Below are positions 10,206 to 21,148 of a stretch of DNA of 64,000 bases, piece after piece (the stretch's first letter is position 1; each line of letters begins with the position of its first letter). Source of the DNA: Planctomycetota bacterium (GTDB lineage Bacteria; Planctomycetota; Phycisphaerae; WQYP01); assembly GCA_021800165.1 (NCBI GenBank), contig JAJYZF010000012.1:1-64000 (forward strand), given 5' to 3'. Made by a program: the position numbers and the translations under genes. The notes below the pieces were generated by a model. The model worked only from the letters and a program-made list of their open reading frames with translations. It had not been told where the DNA came from and searched no databases.

Positions 10206-12722
10206 CTACTGCGCCGCCGCGGAAGATGCGGCGGGCGAGGTGATTAAATCTGTATCGACATTTTCCTCGGTGGGCTTGTAGCGATTGGCAAACAGGGCTT
10301 CCAGCACCGCCAGAATCAGCACGATGGCCAAAACTCCCGGCATCAGCGAAGTTCCCTGGCTTATTTTGGCCAGCTCTTGAAGCAGCTCCGTCAACGATGA
10401 GGCAATAAATACCGGCTGGCCCTTCGGTGCTTCCTTGGCCAAAACGGCGGCGGATACCGGCAACAGGTTGGCTTCATCTCCGGGTGGGTTGACCACAAAT
10501 TCCCCGGCATATTGATGATTGAAACTATGCCATTGATAAATACCGGTACGCTCCGTGCGGTTAAATATCCATTGCGGCAGACCAGCGGCGTTTTTGGAGC
10601 AGGGCACATTCACCGGTCCGGCATTGTGCGGTATATCGACTTCGACGGAAGTGCCGGCGGCAACAGCGGGCATGGGAATGGCAACAACCTGGCCGGGGCC
10701 GAAGCTGGTGGTGCGGGCCAAATCCGCGGCATTGCCCAGGGCCATGCGCACCACCATCGGCAAAAACAGCGACGTATTGGCCAGATTGGTCCAGCCGCCG
10801 CCAGGCGCGGTCATAAAGGTGTAAATTTGCCCATTGCCCTGCCGTTGTTGGGTGAGAAAGGTGGCGTTATTCTCCAGCTTGGAAAGTACGTGGCCCAGCG
10901 GAGCCGCAGCAGCGTCAAAGCCCCAACGTCCCACCACCACAATGCGCCGAAATGGGTTTTGATTTTTAAAGAGATTCGCAAAAATATGGCTGCGAATGTC
11001 GATCCAGTCCACACTCGAACCGGTCTGACGCACCACCGGCCCGGCAATTGGCGCCGGCAGCAAATGCCGGGTATTCCAGATCACCCGATTATATTCAACG
11101 CTGTCCACGGCGGAGCCCAGGAACCAGCAGATCCTTCCGCCCGATCGCACGTATTGCGAAAGTTTATCCGCCAGGGAGGAGCCCACACGTGGAACGTCAC
11201 AGATAAAAACGGCCCCATAACGGGCCAGGGGCAGCGCCGAGGCGGCCTGGGCCGCGGCATAAGTCGGTACGATGCTCCAGACCGGTTGGCCTGCATGATC
11301 CGCGGTGCCCGGTCCGGAAAAAGGTGCCAGCGCCGCATCGACGTAAAAGGCGGTGGAATCGGCCTGCAGCGTCGGCGACGACCCGATCACCAGCGCGTTG
11401 ACTTGTTTGGCCACGTTGAGCGAAACACTGCGCCGGTTGGCCCAGGTTAATACGTGGCTGGACCGCCGCAGGGCCAGCGTCAAAACGTGATAACCCGCGT
11501 GGGTCAGCAGGTGGGCGATTTTAATCGCTCCGCGGGAGTCTTGGCTGCCGGCCGGTCCAAGTTCCACTTTCGTCTGGCTGTGCGCCACCGGAACCGCATC
11601 CACCAACAGATGAAATTCCGGTACCACCGCGGTTGGACCGTTATTCAGAACCGTGCCACCAATGGATATCCGGCTGCCCACCACCGGCTGACCGGAGAGA
11701 ATTTTTATGCCCGAAATGGCCACATCATCGGGGCGGCTGAACTCCTGCGGCATCAGCACCAAGGCAATGGATGGATTATGCTTGAGAGGCGCAAAGGCCT
11801 GCACGTCTGAAGAAGCCGGCCCGGCAAAATCAGACAAAAGAAACAGCATTTTGTCGGGTTCTTTGCTTTGATCCAGCAAAGCCACCGCCCGCGCCACCAG
11901 CTCCCGCATGGGCATGGCCCGCCCGATGCTCGTTACGTGCAGCAACCCCGTCAACACCCCCAAACGATTGGCGGATAACGCCTCGGGAATGGGTTTGGAT
12001 CCGGGGTTGGTCAACAGCACCGCCATCTGCGCCGGCCGAATGACACGATTGAGCAAAGCGTGAGTTTGACGCAGTGCATGGGCCAGACGGGTTTCATTGC
12101 CGTCATGGGCCAGCATGGATTGCGAATTATCCAGGATGATCACACATGCGGTGGACGTACCGTTGTAGCTGCCCCCCATCGTAGGAAAGAATTGGTTCGT
12201 GCTAAGTCCGAACAGCCCGGCGAGAGCGGCCAAAAGAGCCACAATCATCACCAGCGCCGGAAGACCCAATTGCCGCAGGCGGTTGGGCGGTCTGACGGGA
12301 TCATTGAGACCCGGGGGGACCGCCCGCGTGATTCCATCGGCGATCGCACGCGCGGTTGGACCTTTGGGTCTTTCCAGAGCCGAGGCCAGCATAACGGCCA
12401 TGATCGCCATCACGGCCAGCCCCACCAGGAGCAGCGCCAACATCCCGTATGCCAGCAGGGGGCTGCCGCCATGCACCAGCGGCCCGGCAATGGCCATGGC
12501 AATTAAGGCAAACACCGCCATCCGCATCAGCAACAACAGGAAATGCTGCACGTGGCGACGCCGCGAGGTTTTCTGGGCCGTCACACGCAGGAAACGGAGC
12601 GTGGGAAATTGCACCACCGGCGCACGCACGCGGTTGAGCAAGTGCAGCAATACCGGAATACCCGCCGCCAACAAGCCCATGAGCATGATGGGATCGGAAA
12701 AATTAAGAGCGGCCAGCGTCAT
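10206..12722 (-). CDS. BatA/VWA-type membrane protein (aerotolerance regulator N-terminal domain)
   Basis: N-terminal FSDPIMLMGLLAAGIPVLLHLLNRVRAPVVQFPTLRFL typical of BatA N-terminus; VWA-like VIILDNSQSM; next to DUF58. Confidence 0.85.
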   Translation of the reverse strand: MTLAALNFSDPIMLMGLLAAGIPVLLHLLNRVRAPVVQFPTLRFLRVTAQKTSRRRHVQHFLLLLMRMAVFALIAMAIAGPLVHGGSPLLAYGMLALLLVGLAVMAIMAVMLASALERPKGPTARAIADGITRAVPPGLNDPVRPPNRLRQLGLPALVMIVALLAALAGLFGLSTNQFFPTMGGSYNGTSTACVIILDNSQSMLAHDGNETRLAHALRQTHALLNRVIRPAQMAVLLTNPGSKPIPEALSANRLGVLTGLLHVTSIGRAMPMRELVARAVALLDQSKEPDKMLFLLSDFAGPASSDVQAFAPLKHNPSIALVLMPQEFSRPDDVAISGIKILSGQPVVGSRISIGGTVLNNGPTAVVPEFHLLVDAVPVAHSQTKVELGPAGSQDSRGAIKIAHLLTHAGYHVLTLALRRSSHVLTWANRRSVSLNVAKQVNALVIGSSPTLQADSTAFYVDAALAPFSGPGTADHAGQPVWSIVPTYAAAQAASALPLARYGAVFICDVPRVGSSLADKLSQYVRSGGRICWFLGSAVDSVEYNRVIWNTRHLLPAPIAGPVVRQTGSSVDWIDIRSHIFANLFKNQNPFRRIVVVGRWGFDAAAAPLGHVLSKLENNATFLTQQRQGNGQIYTFMTAPGGGWTNLANTSLFLPMVVRMALGNAADLARTTSFGPGQVVAIPMPAVAAGTSVEVDIPHNAGPVNVPCSKNAAGLPQWIFNRTERTGIYQWHSFNHQYAGEFVVNPPGDEANLLPVSAAVLAKEAPKGQPVFIASSLTELLQELAKISQGTSLMPGVLAIVLILAVLEALFANRYKPTEENVDTDLITSPAASSAAAQ

Positions 12723-12779
12723 CAGCAACAGTTTTCTCCAACAGCAGACCCGCCCACCACCGGGGCGCACCAGGCGGGC

Positions 12780-13709
12780 CTATTTGCGCCGGCTGGTCCG
12801 GCTTAGGATCTCGCGAATCTGGACATCCCAGGAAACATCCGTAAACGCTGTTACATAATCAATTCTGAATTGGCCGCAGCGTTGTTTCATCATATCCAGA
12901 AAGGCCTGCACTTCCCGGCGGTAATCGTCGCGGATGAGTTTGGGGTCAATTTGCAAGCGTGAACCATCTTCCATATCCTGAAACGTGATGGGACGGTTGT
13001 AATTCAGTTCCATTTCGCCGCGATCCAGGATCTGAATCAGCACCAACTGATGTCGGGCATGGCGCAGATGTTGCAGGGCCGTTAGGAGCTTATCCGGATC
13101 ATCAAAAAAATCGCTGATGACAATCACCAGTCCACGCCGGGGAATTTTATTGGCCAGCAGATGCAGCACGCCGGAAATGTCCGTCGTTTTTCCCGGCGTA
13201 AGCTTTTCCATACTCACAAACATCTGATGCAGATGAGAGGGTCCATTGCCCTGTGGTATTTCCAGGCGAAAGTTATTGTCAAAGGCCAGCAGCCCCACCA
13301 TATCCTGCTGATTGGAGAGCATAAACGCCAGCGATGCGGCCAGGGTGGCACCATATTCAAATTTGGTCACATTCACCAGCGTGTTGCCGCGGGGGTCTTT
13401 CAGCGACGCGGTGCCATAACGCATGGAGTTGGAAACGTCCAGGCAGATGGTGGCCCGTAAATTGGTTTCCTGCTCATACTGCTTGATGTAGTAGCGATCG
13501 GTTTTGGCCAGCACCGTCCAGTCCAAATGCTTGATTTCATCGCCGGGAACATATTCCCGATGCTCGGCAAACTCAATGGAAAACCCCTTGTGCGGGCTTT
13601 TGTGCAAACCCGCATACACCCCCTCCACCACGCCGCGCACAGTCATTTCCAGCCGGCGCAGTTGCGCCGCCTGGGCCGGACGAAAATATTTATACTCTTG
13701 CAGGGCCAT
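12780..13709 (-). CDS. DUF58 domain-containing protein
   Basis: GVVEGVYAGLHKSPHKGFSIEFAEHREYVPGDEIKHLDWTVLAKTDRYYIKQYEQETNLRATICLDVSNSM. Confidence 0.93.
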   Translation of the reverse strand: MALQEYKYFRPAQAAQLRRLEMTVRGVVEGVYAGLHKSPHKGFSIEFAEHREYVPGDEIKHLDWTVLAKTDRYYIKQYEQETNLRATICLDVSNSMRYGTASLKDPRGNTLVNVTKFEYGATLAASLAFMLSNQQDMVGLLAFDNNFRLEIPQGNGPSHLHQMFVSMEKLTPGKTTDISGVLHLLANKIPRRGLVIVISDFFDDPDKLLTALQHLRHARHQLVLIQILDRGEMELNYNRPITFQDMEDGSRLQIDPKLIRDDYRREVQAFLDMMKQRCGQFRIDYVTAFTDVSWDVQIREILSRTSRRK

Positions 13710-13763
13710 GAATGTCCTTCAAGCGAAGCGGCCGCAGGCGATATTCCCATGCCGCCCTTTTAA

Positions 13764-14363
13764 TTACGCTCCCGGCAGCACACCGCTTTTGAGCCAGGTG
13801 ATCGCCATGGTACCGTATTGTAACCGCCGCACAATTCGCCGGGCCAGCGCCATTTCGCCCAGATCCGTAGCCGTCGCATGGCGTAATACAATCAGCCCTC
13901 CCGCCGCCACCCGCCCATTGGCCAGCGTTTCCACCAGGCCATCGAGCAACGCCCGTGTGCCAGGCTCTTGCAGATGGGCATAGGGCGGATCCACAAACGC
14001 CACCCGCAGATCGCCCCAGTCCGGCGTTAAGGCTAGCGTGGTAGGTCCCATCCGGTAGGCGTCCATGGCCAACACCCGGCATTGAGATACAACGCCCAGG
14101 GTAGCGATATTCTTGCCTAAACCCGCCAGGGCATCGCGGTCGCGCTCTATAAAAATCGCCCGCCTGGCTCCGCGTGAAAGACATTCCAAGCCCATCGAAC
14201 CCGTGCCCGAAAAGCAATCCAACACTCCCCCCCCGCTTAAGTCCACCGCCACGGTTAAGGCGTCGAAGAGAGATTGCTTGGCTCTATCGGTAATGGGGCG
14301 GGTGGTTCGCGTGGGAGGCGAAATCAAAATCCGATGACGAAATTCTCCGGCGATGATACGCAT
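13764..14363 (-). CDS. rsmD: 16S rRNA (guanine(966)-N2)-methyltransferase
   Basis: MRIIAGEFRHRILISPPTRTTRPITDRAKQSLFDAL...FVDPPY. Confidence 0.92.
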   Translation of the reverse strand: MRIIAGEFRHRILISPPTRTTRPITDRAKQSLFDALTVAVDLSGGGVLDCFSGTGSMGLECLSRGARRAIFIERDRDALAGLGKNIATLGVVSQCRVLAMDAYRMGPTTLALTPDWGDLRVAFVDPPYAHLQEPGTRALLDGLVETLANGRVAAGGLIVLRHATATDLGEMALARRIVRRLQYGTMAITWLKSGVLPGA

Positions 14364-14384
14364 GAATCTTTATCCACCATCGTA

Positions 14385-15473
14385 TCAGGATTGCAGGGCG
14401 GCGATCACCGCGTCGGCCACGCCGGAACAGCTCGCCGTACCGCCCAGATCCCCGGTTAAAGTGCGGCCTGCATTGAGTACCGCAAAGGTCGCCTTTTCAA
14501 TAGCGTTGGCTTCCATCGAAAGTCCGAAGGTATAGCGCAGCATCATCGCGGCGGTCAAAATGGAACCTACGGGATTGGCCTTGTTGAGTCCGGCGATGTC
14601 CGGAGCGCTGCCGTGGATAGGCTCGTAGAACGGTACCGCGGACTTACCATGGGCATCAGGCTCACCCAGGCACGCGGATGGAACCAGTCCGATGGACCCT
14701 GCCAGCATGGAAGCCTCATCGCTAAGGATGTCGCCAAAGGTGTTTTCGGTAACGATTACATCAAACTCGCCCGCCCGCCGCAACAATTGCATGGAGGCGT
14801 TATCCACATAAATATGTTCCAGTTGAATGTCCGGGTAATCCTTGCTCATGGCGGTGGCCGTTTCGCGCCACAGTTGACTGGTGGCTAAAATATTGGCCTT
14901 GTCGACACTCAGGAGTTTCTTTTTACGTTTGCGCGCGGTTTCAAAACCAACCTTTAAGATTCGCCGAATTTCGCCCTCGCTGTAGGCCATGGTGTCTACC
15001 GCGGTGCGATCCGGGGCGCGGCCATGGATTCCCTGCGGCTGACCATAATAAAGCCCCCCGGTAAGCTCGCGAATAATCATAATATCTATGCCGTTTTTGA
15101 TAAGCTCGTTTTTCAGCGGGCACCGGCCGACCAGCCCCGGCGGCAATACCACGTGGCGCAAATTGGCAAAGAGTCCCTTGCGCAATTCCAACAGCGCCAC
15201 CCGTTCGGGTCGTTGGGCCTGGGGTAGGGTTTTATCGCGATCCGGCAAACCCACCGCCCCAAAAAAAATCGCCTGACTGGCCAGACATACTTGTCGTGTT
15301 TCGGCCGGCAATGCGGTGCCATGCTTATCAATCGCCGCCCACCCGACATCCGCATAATTGGCGGTAATTTTATGGCCGAAGCGTTTGGCAACATCGTCCA
15401 CCACACGCATCGCCGCCTTAATTACTTCCCCACCAATCCCGTCGCCTGGCAACACCGCAATAGCAATATCCAT
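14385..15473 (-). CDS. leuB: 3-isopropylmalate dehydrogenase
   Basis: IAVLPGDGIGGEVIKAAMRVVD...ENTFGDILSDEASMLAGSIGLVPSACLG...PFYEPIHGSAPDIAG. Confidence 0.95.
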   Translation of the reverse strand: MDIAIAVLPGDGIGGEVIKAAMRVVDDVAKRFGHKITANYADVGWAAIDKHGTALPAETRQVCLASQAIFFGAVGLPDRDKTLPQAQRPERVALLELRKGLFANLRHVVLPPGLVGRCPLKNELIKNGIDIMIIRELTGGLYYGQPQGIHGRAPDRTAVDTMAYSEGEIRRILKVGFETARKRKKKLLSVDKANILATSQLWRETATAMSKDYPDIQLEHIYVDNASMQLLRRAGEFDVIVTENTFGDILSDEASMLAGSIGLVPSACLGEPDAHGKSAVPFYEPIHGSAPDIAGLNKANPVGSILTAAMMLRYTFGLSMEANAIEKATFAVLNAGRTLTGDLGGTASCSGVADAVIAALQS

Positions 15474-15719
15474 TGAAACTCCTGATAAATTCCTTATGAG
15501 CACCAAAGGCTATCGCCAATTTACCCGAAGAGCAACCTCGCGTCAGCCACACTGCTTTCGCCTGCACCGTCGAGAGGAGGCCTCTTTGCCAGCGCTTGCT
15601 TTTTAACCCGACGGCCATAAATTACCGGCACACGGGCCTCACTGCTGGATGGATCGGCCTTTACAGGTTAAAAGGCCGACAGCCTGTGATTGCCGTCTGG
15701 ACAATCATCGGATTTACGC

Positions 15720-17525
15720 ATGGATAACACACCGGTCAGCGACAATTCCACAACGGAGGGCCTGCCGGTGGCGGTATCGCTGGGACCGGTGTTGGAACAG
15801 CAGGGATTGGAGTCGCAACCCACCTTGCTCGACCAACGCACCTGGATGATATGCCTGCTGGCCCTGGGCTTGGGGGTATTTGGCTTTTTGGCGGCCCAGG
15901 CGCTGATGCACCTGATCGGTCTGATCACAAACCTCTGCTTTTATGGTCGATTCTCCTTGGCTTTCAGCAATCCAAGCACCAATCTCCTGGGCCTGTGGGT
16001 GATCTTGGTGCCCATCGCCGGCGGCTTGGTGGTGGGCGTTATGGCTCGCTACGGTTCCAAAGCCATCCGCGGCCACGGCATCCCGGAGGCTATGGAAACC
16101 GTCTTGGTCAATGAAAGTAGAATTCCCGCCCGCGTTACACTGCTGAAACCAATTTCGGCCGCCATCAGCATCGGCACGGGTGGGCCTTTCGGTGCCGAAG
16201 GTCCGATTATTGCAACCGGCGGTGCCTTTGGATCTCTGATTGGCCAATGGGTAAAAACCAGCCCGACCGAGCGGAAAATTCTACTGGCGTCCGGCGCTGC
16301 TGCCGGCATGGCCGCCACCTTTGGCAGTCCGGTCTCGTCGGTGCTGCTGGCGGTGGAACTGCTGCTTTTTGAATTTCGACCCCGCTCGCTGGTGCCGGTG
16401 GCACTAGCCAGTGCCACTGCGGCGGGCCTGCGGCTGCTGGTGATGGGTTCCACCCCGATATTTGCCATGCCGCACATTGCCGCGCCCACCGGCTGGGCCT
16501 TGCCTATTTACGCCATGATCGGCGCTTTGTTTGGCCTTCTGGCGGTGGGCGTTACACGGGCGGTGTATCTGGTAGAAGATCTCTTTGAAAAATATGTCCG
16601 CGTACATTGGATGTGGTGGCCGGCGATAGGGGCTGTGGTGGTGGGCGTTTGCGGCTATTTAGCGCCGCGGACCCTGGGCGTAAGATATGACAATATCTCC
16701 GCGGCCCTGTCCAGTGAGCTTCCTTTGACGGCCCTGGCGGTGCTGGCCGTGATGAAATGGCTGTCCTGGACGGTTTCCCTAAGCAGCGGTACTTCGGGCG
16801 GCACATTGGCACCGCTATTTACCATTGGCAGTTCACTCGGAGCGGTGGTCGGCGGAGCCATTCTGGCCATGTTTCCGCACTGCGGTGTCAATGTTCGCGT
16901 GGCGGCGCTGGTGGGGATGGCCGCATTGTTTACCGGATGTTCGCGCGCGTTTCTCACGGCGGTGGTATTTGCCTTTGAAACCACCCTTGAGCCCATGGGC
17001 CTTTTGCCTTTACTGGCGGGCTGCACCACCGCATTTTGGGTGTCGTGTTTGCTGATGCGCCACACCATTATGACCGAAAAAATAGCCCGTCGCGGCATTA
17101 CCGCACATAGTCAATACAGTGTGGATTTCATGGACCAACTCCGGGTCCGCGACGCGGCCAATAAAAATGTTACCTGCCTGTCGGCCACCGATACGATTGG
17201 TGCGGTGCGGAAGCGTTTTTTTTCCAAAGATCATCCGTTGCATCACCACGGTTTTCCGGTCGTGGATGAACAACAACGCCTGGTTGGCTTTGTGACCACA
17301 CGCGATTTAGTCCAGCCCGATGTTTCCGATCTCCAATGCGTCAGGGATGTGGCCACCACCCCCCCGGTGGTTATCACCGAGCAGCGATCGCTGCGTGAGG
17401 CGGACCGGCTCATGGCCCGCCATCACATTGGTCGATTGATCGTGGTCCCGGCCGACAATCGGCAGCGCGTGGTCGGAATTCTTACCCGCAGCGACCTGCT
17501 CGCGGCCCATCGGCAAATGAGCTAA
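15720..17525 (+). CDS. ClC-family chloride channel/antiporter with C-terminal CBS domains
   Basis: GTGGPFGAEGPIIATGGAFGS; GSPVSSVLLAVELLLFEFRPRSL; CBS repeats at C-terminus (FPVVDEQQRLVGFVTTRDL, IGRLIVVPADNRQRVVGILTRSDLL). Confidence 0.95.
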   Translation: MDNTPVSDNSTTEGLPVAVSLGPVLEQQGLESQPTLLDQRTWMICLLALGLGVFGFLAAQALMHLIGLITNLCFYGRFSLAFSNPSTNLLGLWVILVPIAGGLVVGVMARYGSKAIRGHGIPEAMETVLVNESRIPARVTLLKPISAAISIGTGGPFGAEGPIIATGGAFGSLIGQWVKTSPTERKILLASGAAAGMAATFGSPVSSVLLAVELLLFEFRPRSLVPVALASATAAGLRLLVMGSTPIFAMPHIAAPTGWALPIYAMIGALFGLLAVGVTRAVYLVEDLFEKYVRVHWMWWPAIGAVVVGVCGYLAPRTLGVRYDNISAALSSELPLTALAVLAVMKWLSWTVSLSSGTSGGTLAPLFTIGSSLGAVVGGAILAMFPHCGVNVRVAALVGMAALFTGCSRAFLTAVVFAFETTLEPMGLLPLLAGCTTAFWVSCLLMRHTIMTEKIARRGITAHSQYSVDFMDQLRVRDAANKNVTCLSATDTIGAVRKRFFSKDHPLHHHGFPVVDEQQRLVGFVTTRDLVQPDVSDLQCVRDVATTPPVVITEQRSLREADRLMARHHIGRLIVVPADNRQRVVGILTRSDLLAAHRQMS

Positions 17526-17609
17526 AGATAAGCCAATGCCTTTTTAGATCGGGAGCCAAAAAGCGGTGCCGCATTGGAATCGTCCGGGGGCTTGGCGTAT
17601 TATGGCTGA

Positions 17610-18455
17610 ATGTTAAAAAAACAAATCATTTCTATTTTTCGGACCCGGCGGTGGATTCTTGCCCTGGGACTTTCTCTACTGGCGGGCTGTACCTATCGGA
17701 AGGAAATCGTCATTACGCCCATGCACCCGGTGGGCATCAATGAAAGCACCAAGCCATCTTCGGCGGTGCATTACCATTACCCCAAGGGATACAGACCGCC
17801 GGCCGTAGTGGCCATATTTCAGATTCGGCTGCCCATCGGTACTTTCAGCGACAACAAAAAGATCTGGAAAATTCTTCGTCCGCTGGTAGGCTCGCCCGAC
17901 GCCATGGCTCTGCTCCATGCCAATGGCATTCGAGCCGGACAGGCCAAAATTCCAGCCTGGCATGGAATCTATAAACTTATTCATCATGTTTCGGGGGCCA
18001 CCACCTCTACCTCCTATTGCCAGACCAGCGGTCTTGCCAAATTGCTGGTTACGGTGCGAAAAAATATCCGACGGGAGCTCATTTTATACCACACCTTCGG
18101 GGGCCGGGCGGTGCTGCGGAGTTATCACAACTGCGATAATCTTTTTGTGCTGGCCATGCACATTGATCTTAAATCCAAGAGTACGGTGGTGGAACTGCAA
18201 CCCGCGGTGAATGTCGGCACAGTGAGTTTCCGTCGTGGACCGCAGGCCATGGGTCTTACCGGTGGCACGCATCCGGACTTGCGAAGTTTTGCCCACCTGC
18301 AAATCCGCACGGAAATTCCCCCCGGCAAATTTTTGGTCCTTTGCCCATGGCACGCGCGCCGTGATCCATTTTCCCTGGGTGCCCAGTTTTTAAGCGACAC
18401 CACCCATATTCCGCCGCGCCAGACCGTCCTGATTATGGTACCCATGGCGCGTTAG
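17610..18455 (+). CDS. Hypothetical lipoprotein
   Basis: Signal peptide with lipobox ALGLSLLAGCTYRK; no family recognised. Confidence 0.7.
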   Translation: MLKKQIISIFRTRRWILALGLSLLAGCTYRKEIVITPMHPVGINESTKPSSAVHYHYPKGYRPPAVVAIFQIRLPIGTFSDNKKIWKILRPLVGSPDAMALLHANGIRAGQAKIPAWHGIYKLIHHVSGATTSTSYCQTSGLAKLLVTVRKNIRRELILYHTFGGRAVLRSYHNCDNLFVLAMHIDLKSKSTVVELQPAVNVGTVSFRRGPQAMGLTGGTHPDLRSFAHLQIRTEIPPGKFLVLCPWHARRDPFSLGAQFLSDTTHIPPRQTVLIMVPMAR

Positions 18456-18840
18456 TAGTCTGTGGGACCTTCGCTGCCGGGGGCTTGGGGCGACCAATTC
18501 GGACCCATCAGGCTATCCGTGCCGCCCACCACCGCCGGTATCCCCCCGCGGTGAGGACCGGTAAATCGGGCCGCGGGTGGGGTTGCCGCTGAACAGGGTC
18601 CGAGAAGGGCAATTCGCCGTTTTTCTTGATCGTTTTCCCAGGGTTGATGCGATAGCAATACTGTCATGTAAAAGTCGGTTTAGTGCGGCAATATCTGATG
18701 CACTGGGCCGAAGGGATTGAAAAAGTCGGATTCGCCTCGCGCGGGATACCGTGAGCTGCCTGTTGCCGCCCCACTGTGGAGGGTGGTGCTTGAAATCAGC
18801 CGTGGTATACGCGGGAAGGATTTCATCAGAGGGAGTTATC

Positions 18841-20169
18841 ATGAAAGAGTGGATTTTTCACAACACCGCATCGTTCACCGTTGAAGTGCCTAAGCCTTGG
18901 AGCTGCCGTGAAGAACCCAATGGCCAACTCACCATCACGGATCCATCATCGAGTGTAAACCTGACCCTGGCGATGGCGGGTCCGGAAGTGCATGTTGCCG
19001 GCAGCAGCCCAGGGGCCTCCACCAACACCCCGGCCACGGCCGGAGAAGTCAACCCCCGCGAAGCGCAGGCAATACTGCAACGCTGGATCGGTGGCTTCTC
19101 CAACGTGCGACCACTGACTCCGCCGCGGCAGATTTTGGGTTCCAACCACATGACCTGCACGGCCGAAGGACTGGCCCGTCCCGAAACAGCTCTTGGTCGA
19201 ATCAAGGATATGCTCCATCGCAACACGCCGGATTGCTGGCGCTTCTGGGCGGTGTTTGACGGCGAGAAAATTGTCTTGGCGCGGTGTGTGGGGGCGTGCG
19301 ACGCCATGGAGTTTCTGGCACCGGTGCTCGAGGCTATTATGTGCTCCCTGGAAATCCATCCCGCCGCGGGCCGCGCCGAGAAACCCTTTGTGGAGATGGT
19401 GGTGGAGCTTGGACGGCAGCACGTGCCGCCGGAAGAGATCAGCGCGCTTGACGACGAAACCCTGAATCTGGGCGGGATGAAAATACGTATTGATGCGCTG
19501 CAACAGCAATATCAGCAGCAGCCGGATAAAATCCATGACAATGTCCACAGCTTTTTTGACAAGCTGTTGGTTCGCAACGCCGCGGAATCCGTCACCGGCA
19601 ATGAGGATTGGGAAAACCTGGGCCGCCAGGTCATGCCGGTATTGCTGCCCGCGGCCGTCGCGGACCGCCTGGGAGCGCAGGTGATTCAGGAGGATTGGCT
19701 GGCCGGCATGAAAATTCATTTTGAAATTCCAGGTGCCAATGTTCCCATCGGGCGCGACGAGTGCCGGCGCTGGGGCATGGACGCGGAAGAACTCCAGCAA
19801 CAAGCCATGAACAATCTGTTGCGGGCGACACGCAATATGCAGATGAACGGCGGAAAGTATGAGCGATATACCCTCTTTAACTTCACCCGCACCAATGCGT
19901 TTAATTCCTCCAGAATTCTTCTGCCAATTTTGTACCGCAATTTGCGTGAACACCTTGGCACCACTTTTTATATCGGGATTCCCGATCGTGATGTGCTGCT
20001 GGCTTTTGCCACGGAGGATGATGCCGTGCTGGACTGGATGCGGCATCAGGTGCAGTTGAAATATTCCCATGCCGCGCATCCTCTTTCGCCGCAGTTGTTC
20101 CTGGCCACACCGGATGGCATCGCCGAAGTGGATTGCCAGGCTTCAACGGGCCATCAGACCACAGGCTAA
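18841..20169 (+). CDS. DUF1444-like hypothetical protein
   Basis: Long ORF starting MKEWIFHNTASFTVEVPKPW; C-terminal half ...NSSRILLPILYRNLREHLGTTFYIGIPDRDVLLAFATED resembles DUF1444/YtpQ. Confidence 0.65.
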   Translation: MKEWIFHNTASFTVEVPKPWSCREEPNGQLTITDPSSSVNLTLAMAGPEVHVAGSSPGASTNTPATAGEVNPREAQAILQRWIGGFSNVRPLTPPRQILGSNHMTCTAEGLARPETALGRIKDMLHRNTPDCWRFWAVFDGEKIVLARCVGACDAMEFLAPVLEAIMCSLEIHPAAGRAEKPFVEMVVELGRQHVPPEEISALDDETLNLGGMKIRIDALQQQYQQQPDKIHDNVHSFFDKLLVRNAAESVTGNEDWENLGRQVMPVLLPAAVADRLGAQVIQEDWLAGMKIHFEIPGANVPIGRDECRRWGMDAEELQQQAMNNLLRATRNMQMNGGKYERYTLFNFTRTNAFNSSRILLPILYRNLREHLGTTFYIGIPDRDVLLAFATEDDAVLDWMRHQVQLKYSHAAHPLSPQLFLATPDGIAEVDCQASTGHQTTG

Positions 20170-20406
20170 GAGCCGAATTGAGGGTGCCAGCAAAAAAACC
20201 ATGGATACCGCACCGGGCCGCCGCAGAGACCACACGTCCATCCGAACGGCGGAAGCCCGCGATCTGGTGCGGACAAGGCCGTTTTGCGCCGGCCGGTCCT
20301 CGCGAATCGCCTGACACCCGCCTGACCTGCCGGTATCGCGATTGGCCGCGGTGGGTATAATTTACCCAAGCTGCGGTGTTTTAGACGAAAAGCCGGAGGT
20401 TTCCCA

Positions 20407-20865
20407 ATGGCACCCCCAAAAGGAATCGCCATCGCCGGTAAATTAAAAGTTCAGGCCTACCGACGTGTCATTTTGTCCGACGGATGGTCGATTTTAACTC
20501 TGCTGGTACTCAATACGGCCCAGCGGCAACGAAGAGGTGTTAATCCGATTAGTCTTATTTTTCAGATGTCACCGACACTCACAATTACGCTCTGGCCACC
20601 CGGCCGACGTTATCGCACCGGCGCAATCTGGTACGCCGACAAGACGGATCTGCTTTACGGCTGGGATTTTTGCAAGCCCGGCCACGTCTATGTCTGCCGC
20701 CGCGATGGATGTCATGTGACGACGTTGCAAGTACGGCCCGCCCGCAAAACGCTGCTGCAACCACGCTCTTTCTATCGTCGAGGCTCGCGGCTGTACTGGC
20801 TGGATGCCGCCGGTTGCCGACACAGCAACCCATTGCCCGACCATGTGCTGCTGGCCAAAAAATAG
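20407..20865 (+). CDS. Hypothetical protein
   Basis: ORF of 152 aa, preceded by GGAGG-like RBS (agccggaggtttcccaatg). Confidence 0.45.
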   Translation: MAPPKGIAIAGKLKVQAYRRVILSDGWSILTLLVLNTAQRQRRGVNPISLIFQMSPTLTITLWPPGRRYRTGAIWYADKTDLLYGWDFCKPGHVYVCRRDGCHVTTLQVRPARKTLLQPRSFYRRGSRLYWLDAAGCRHSNPLPDHVLLAKK

Positions 20866-21148
20866 GAACTGCAAGCGATCGGGAGTGGATACGCAGCCGT
20901 CACAGATTACGGCCTGGAGTGTGGCTGGTTAATAAAATGACCACACATCAGGTCGGCCACATATCGTGATTTCATCCGTCACGTGATTGGCACCATAGGA
21001 AAAATCCGTTAGATTCACAGCCTTAAAGGTTTGGCGCAGGAGGCGGTCTTAAGGCTGAACTGCTGGGTGACTCTATTGGAACCAAGTCCACACGCGTTTG
21101 CCGCCAACAAGGGCCGCAACCACGTTGACGGGAATCCGAAATCCTGGA

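Noticed and set aside
10512-11450. 312-aa plus-strand ORF inside the BatA-like gene
   Set aside because: His/Arg/Gly-rich antisense shadow of a well-supported minus-strand CDS.
18946-20079. 377-aa minus-strand ORF opposite the DUF1444-like gene
   Set aside because: Antisense shadow ORF; plus strand has start and RBS-like sequence (GAGGGAGTT) and better protein character.
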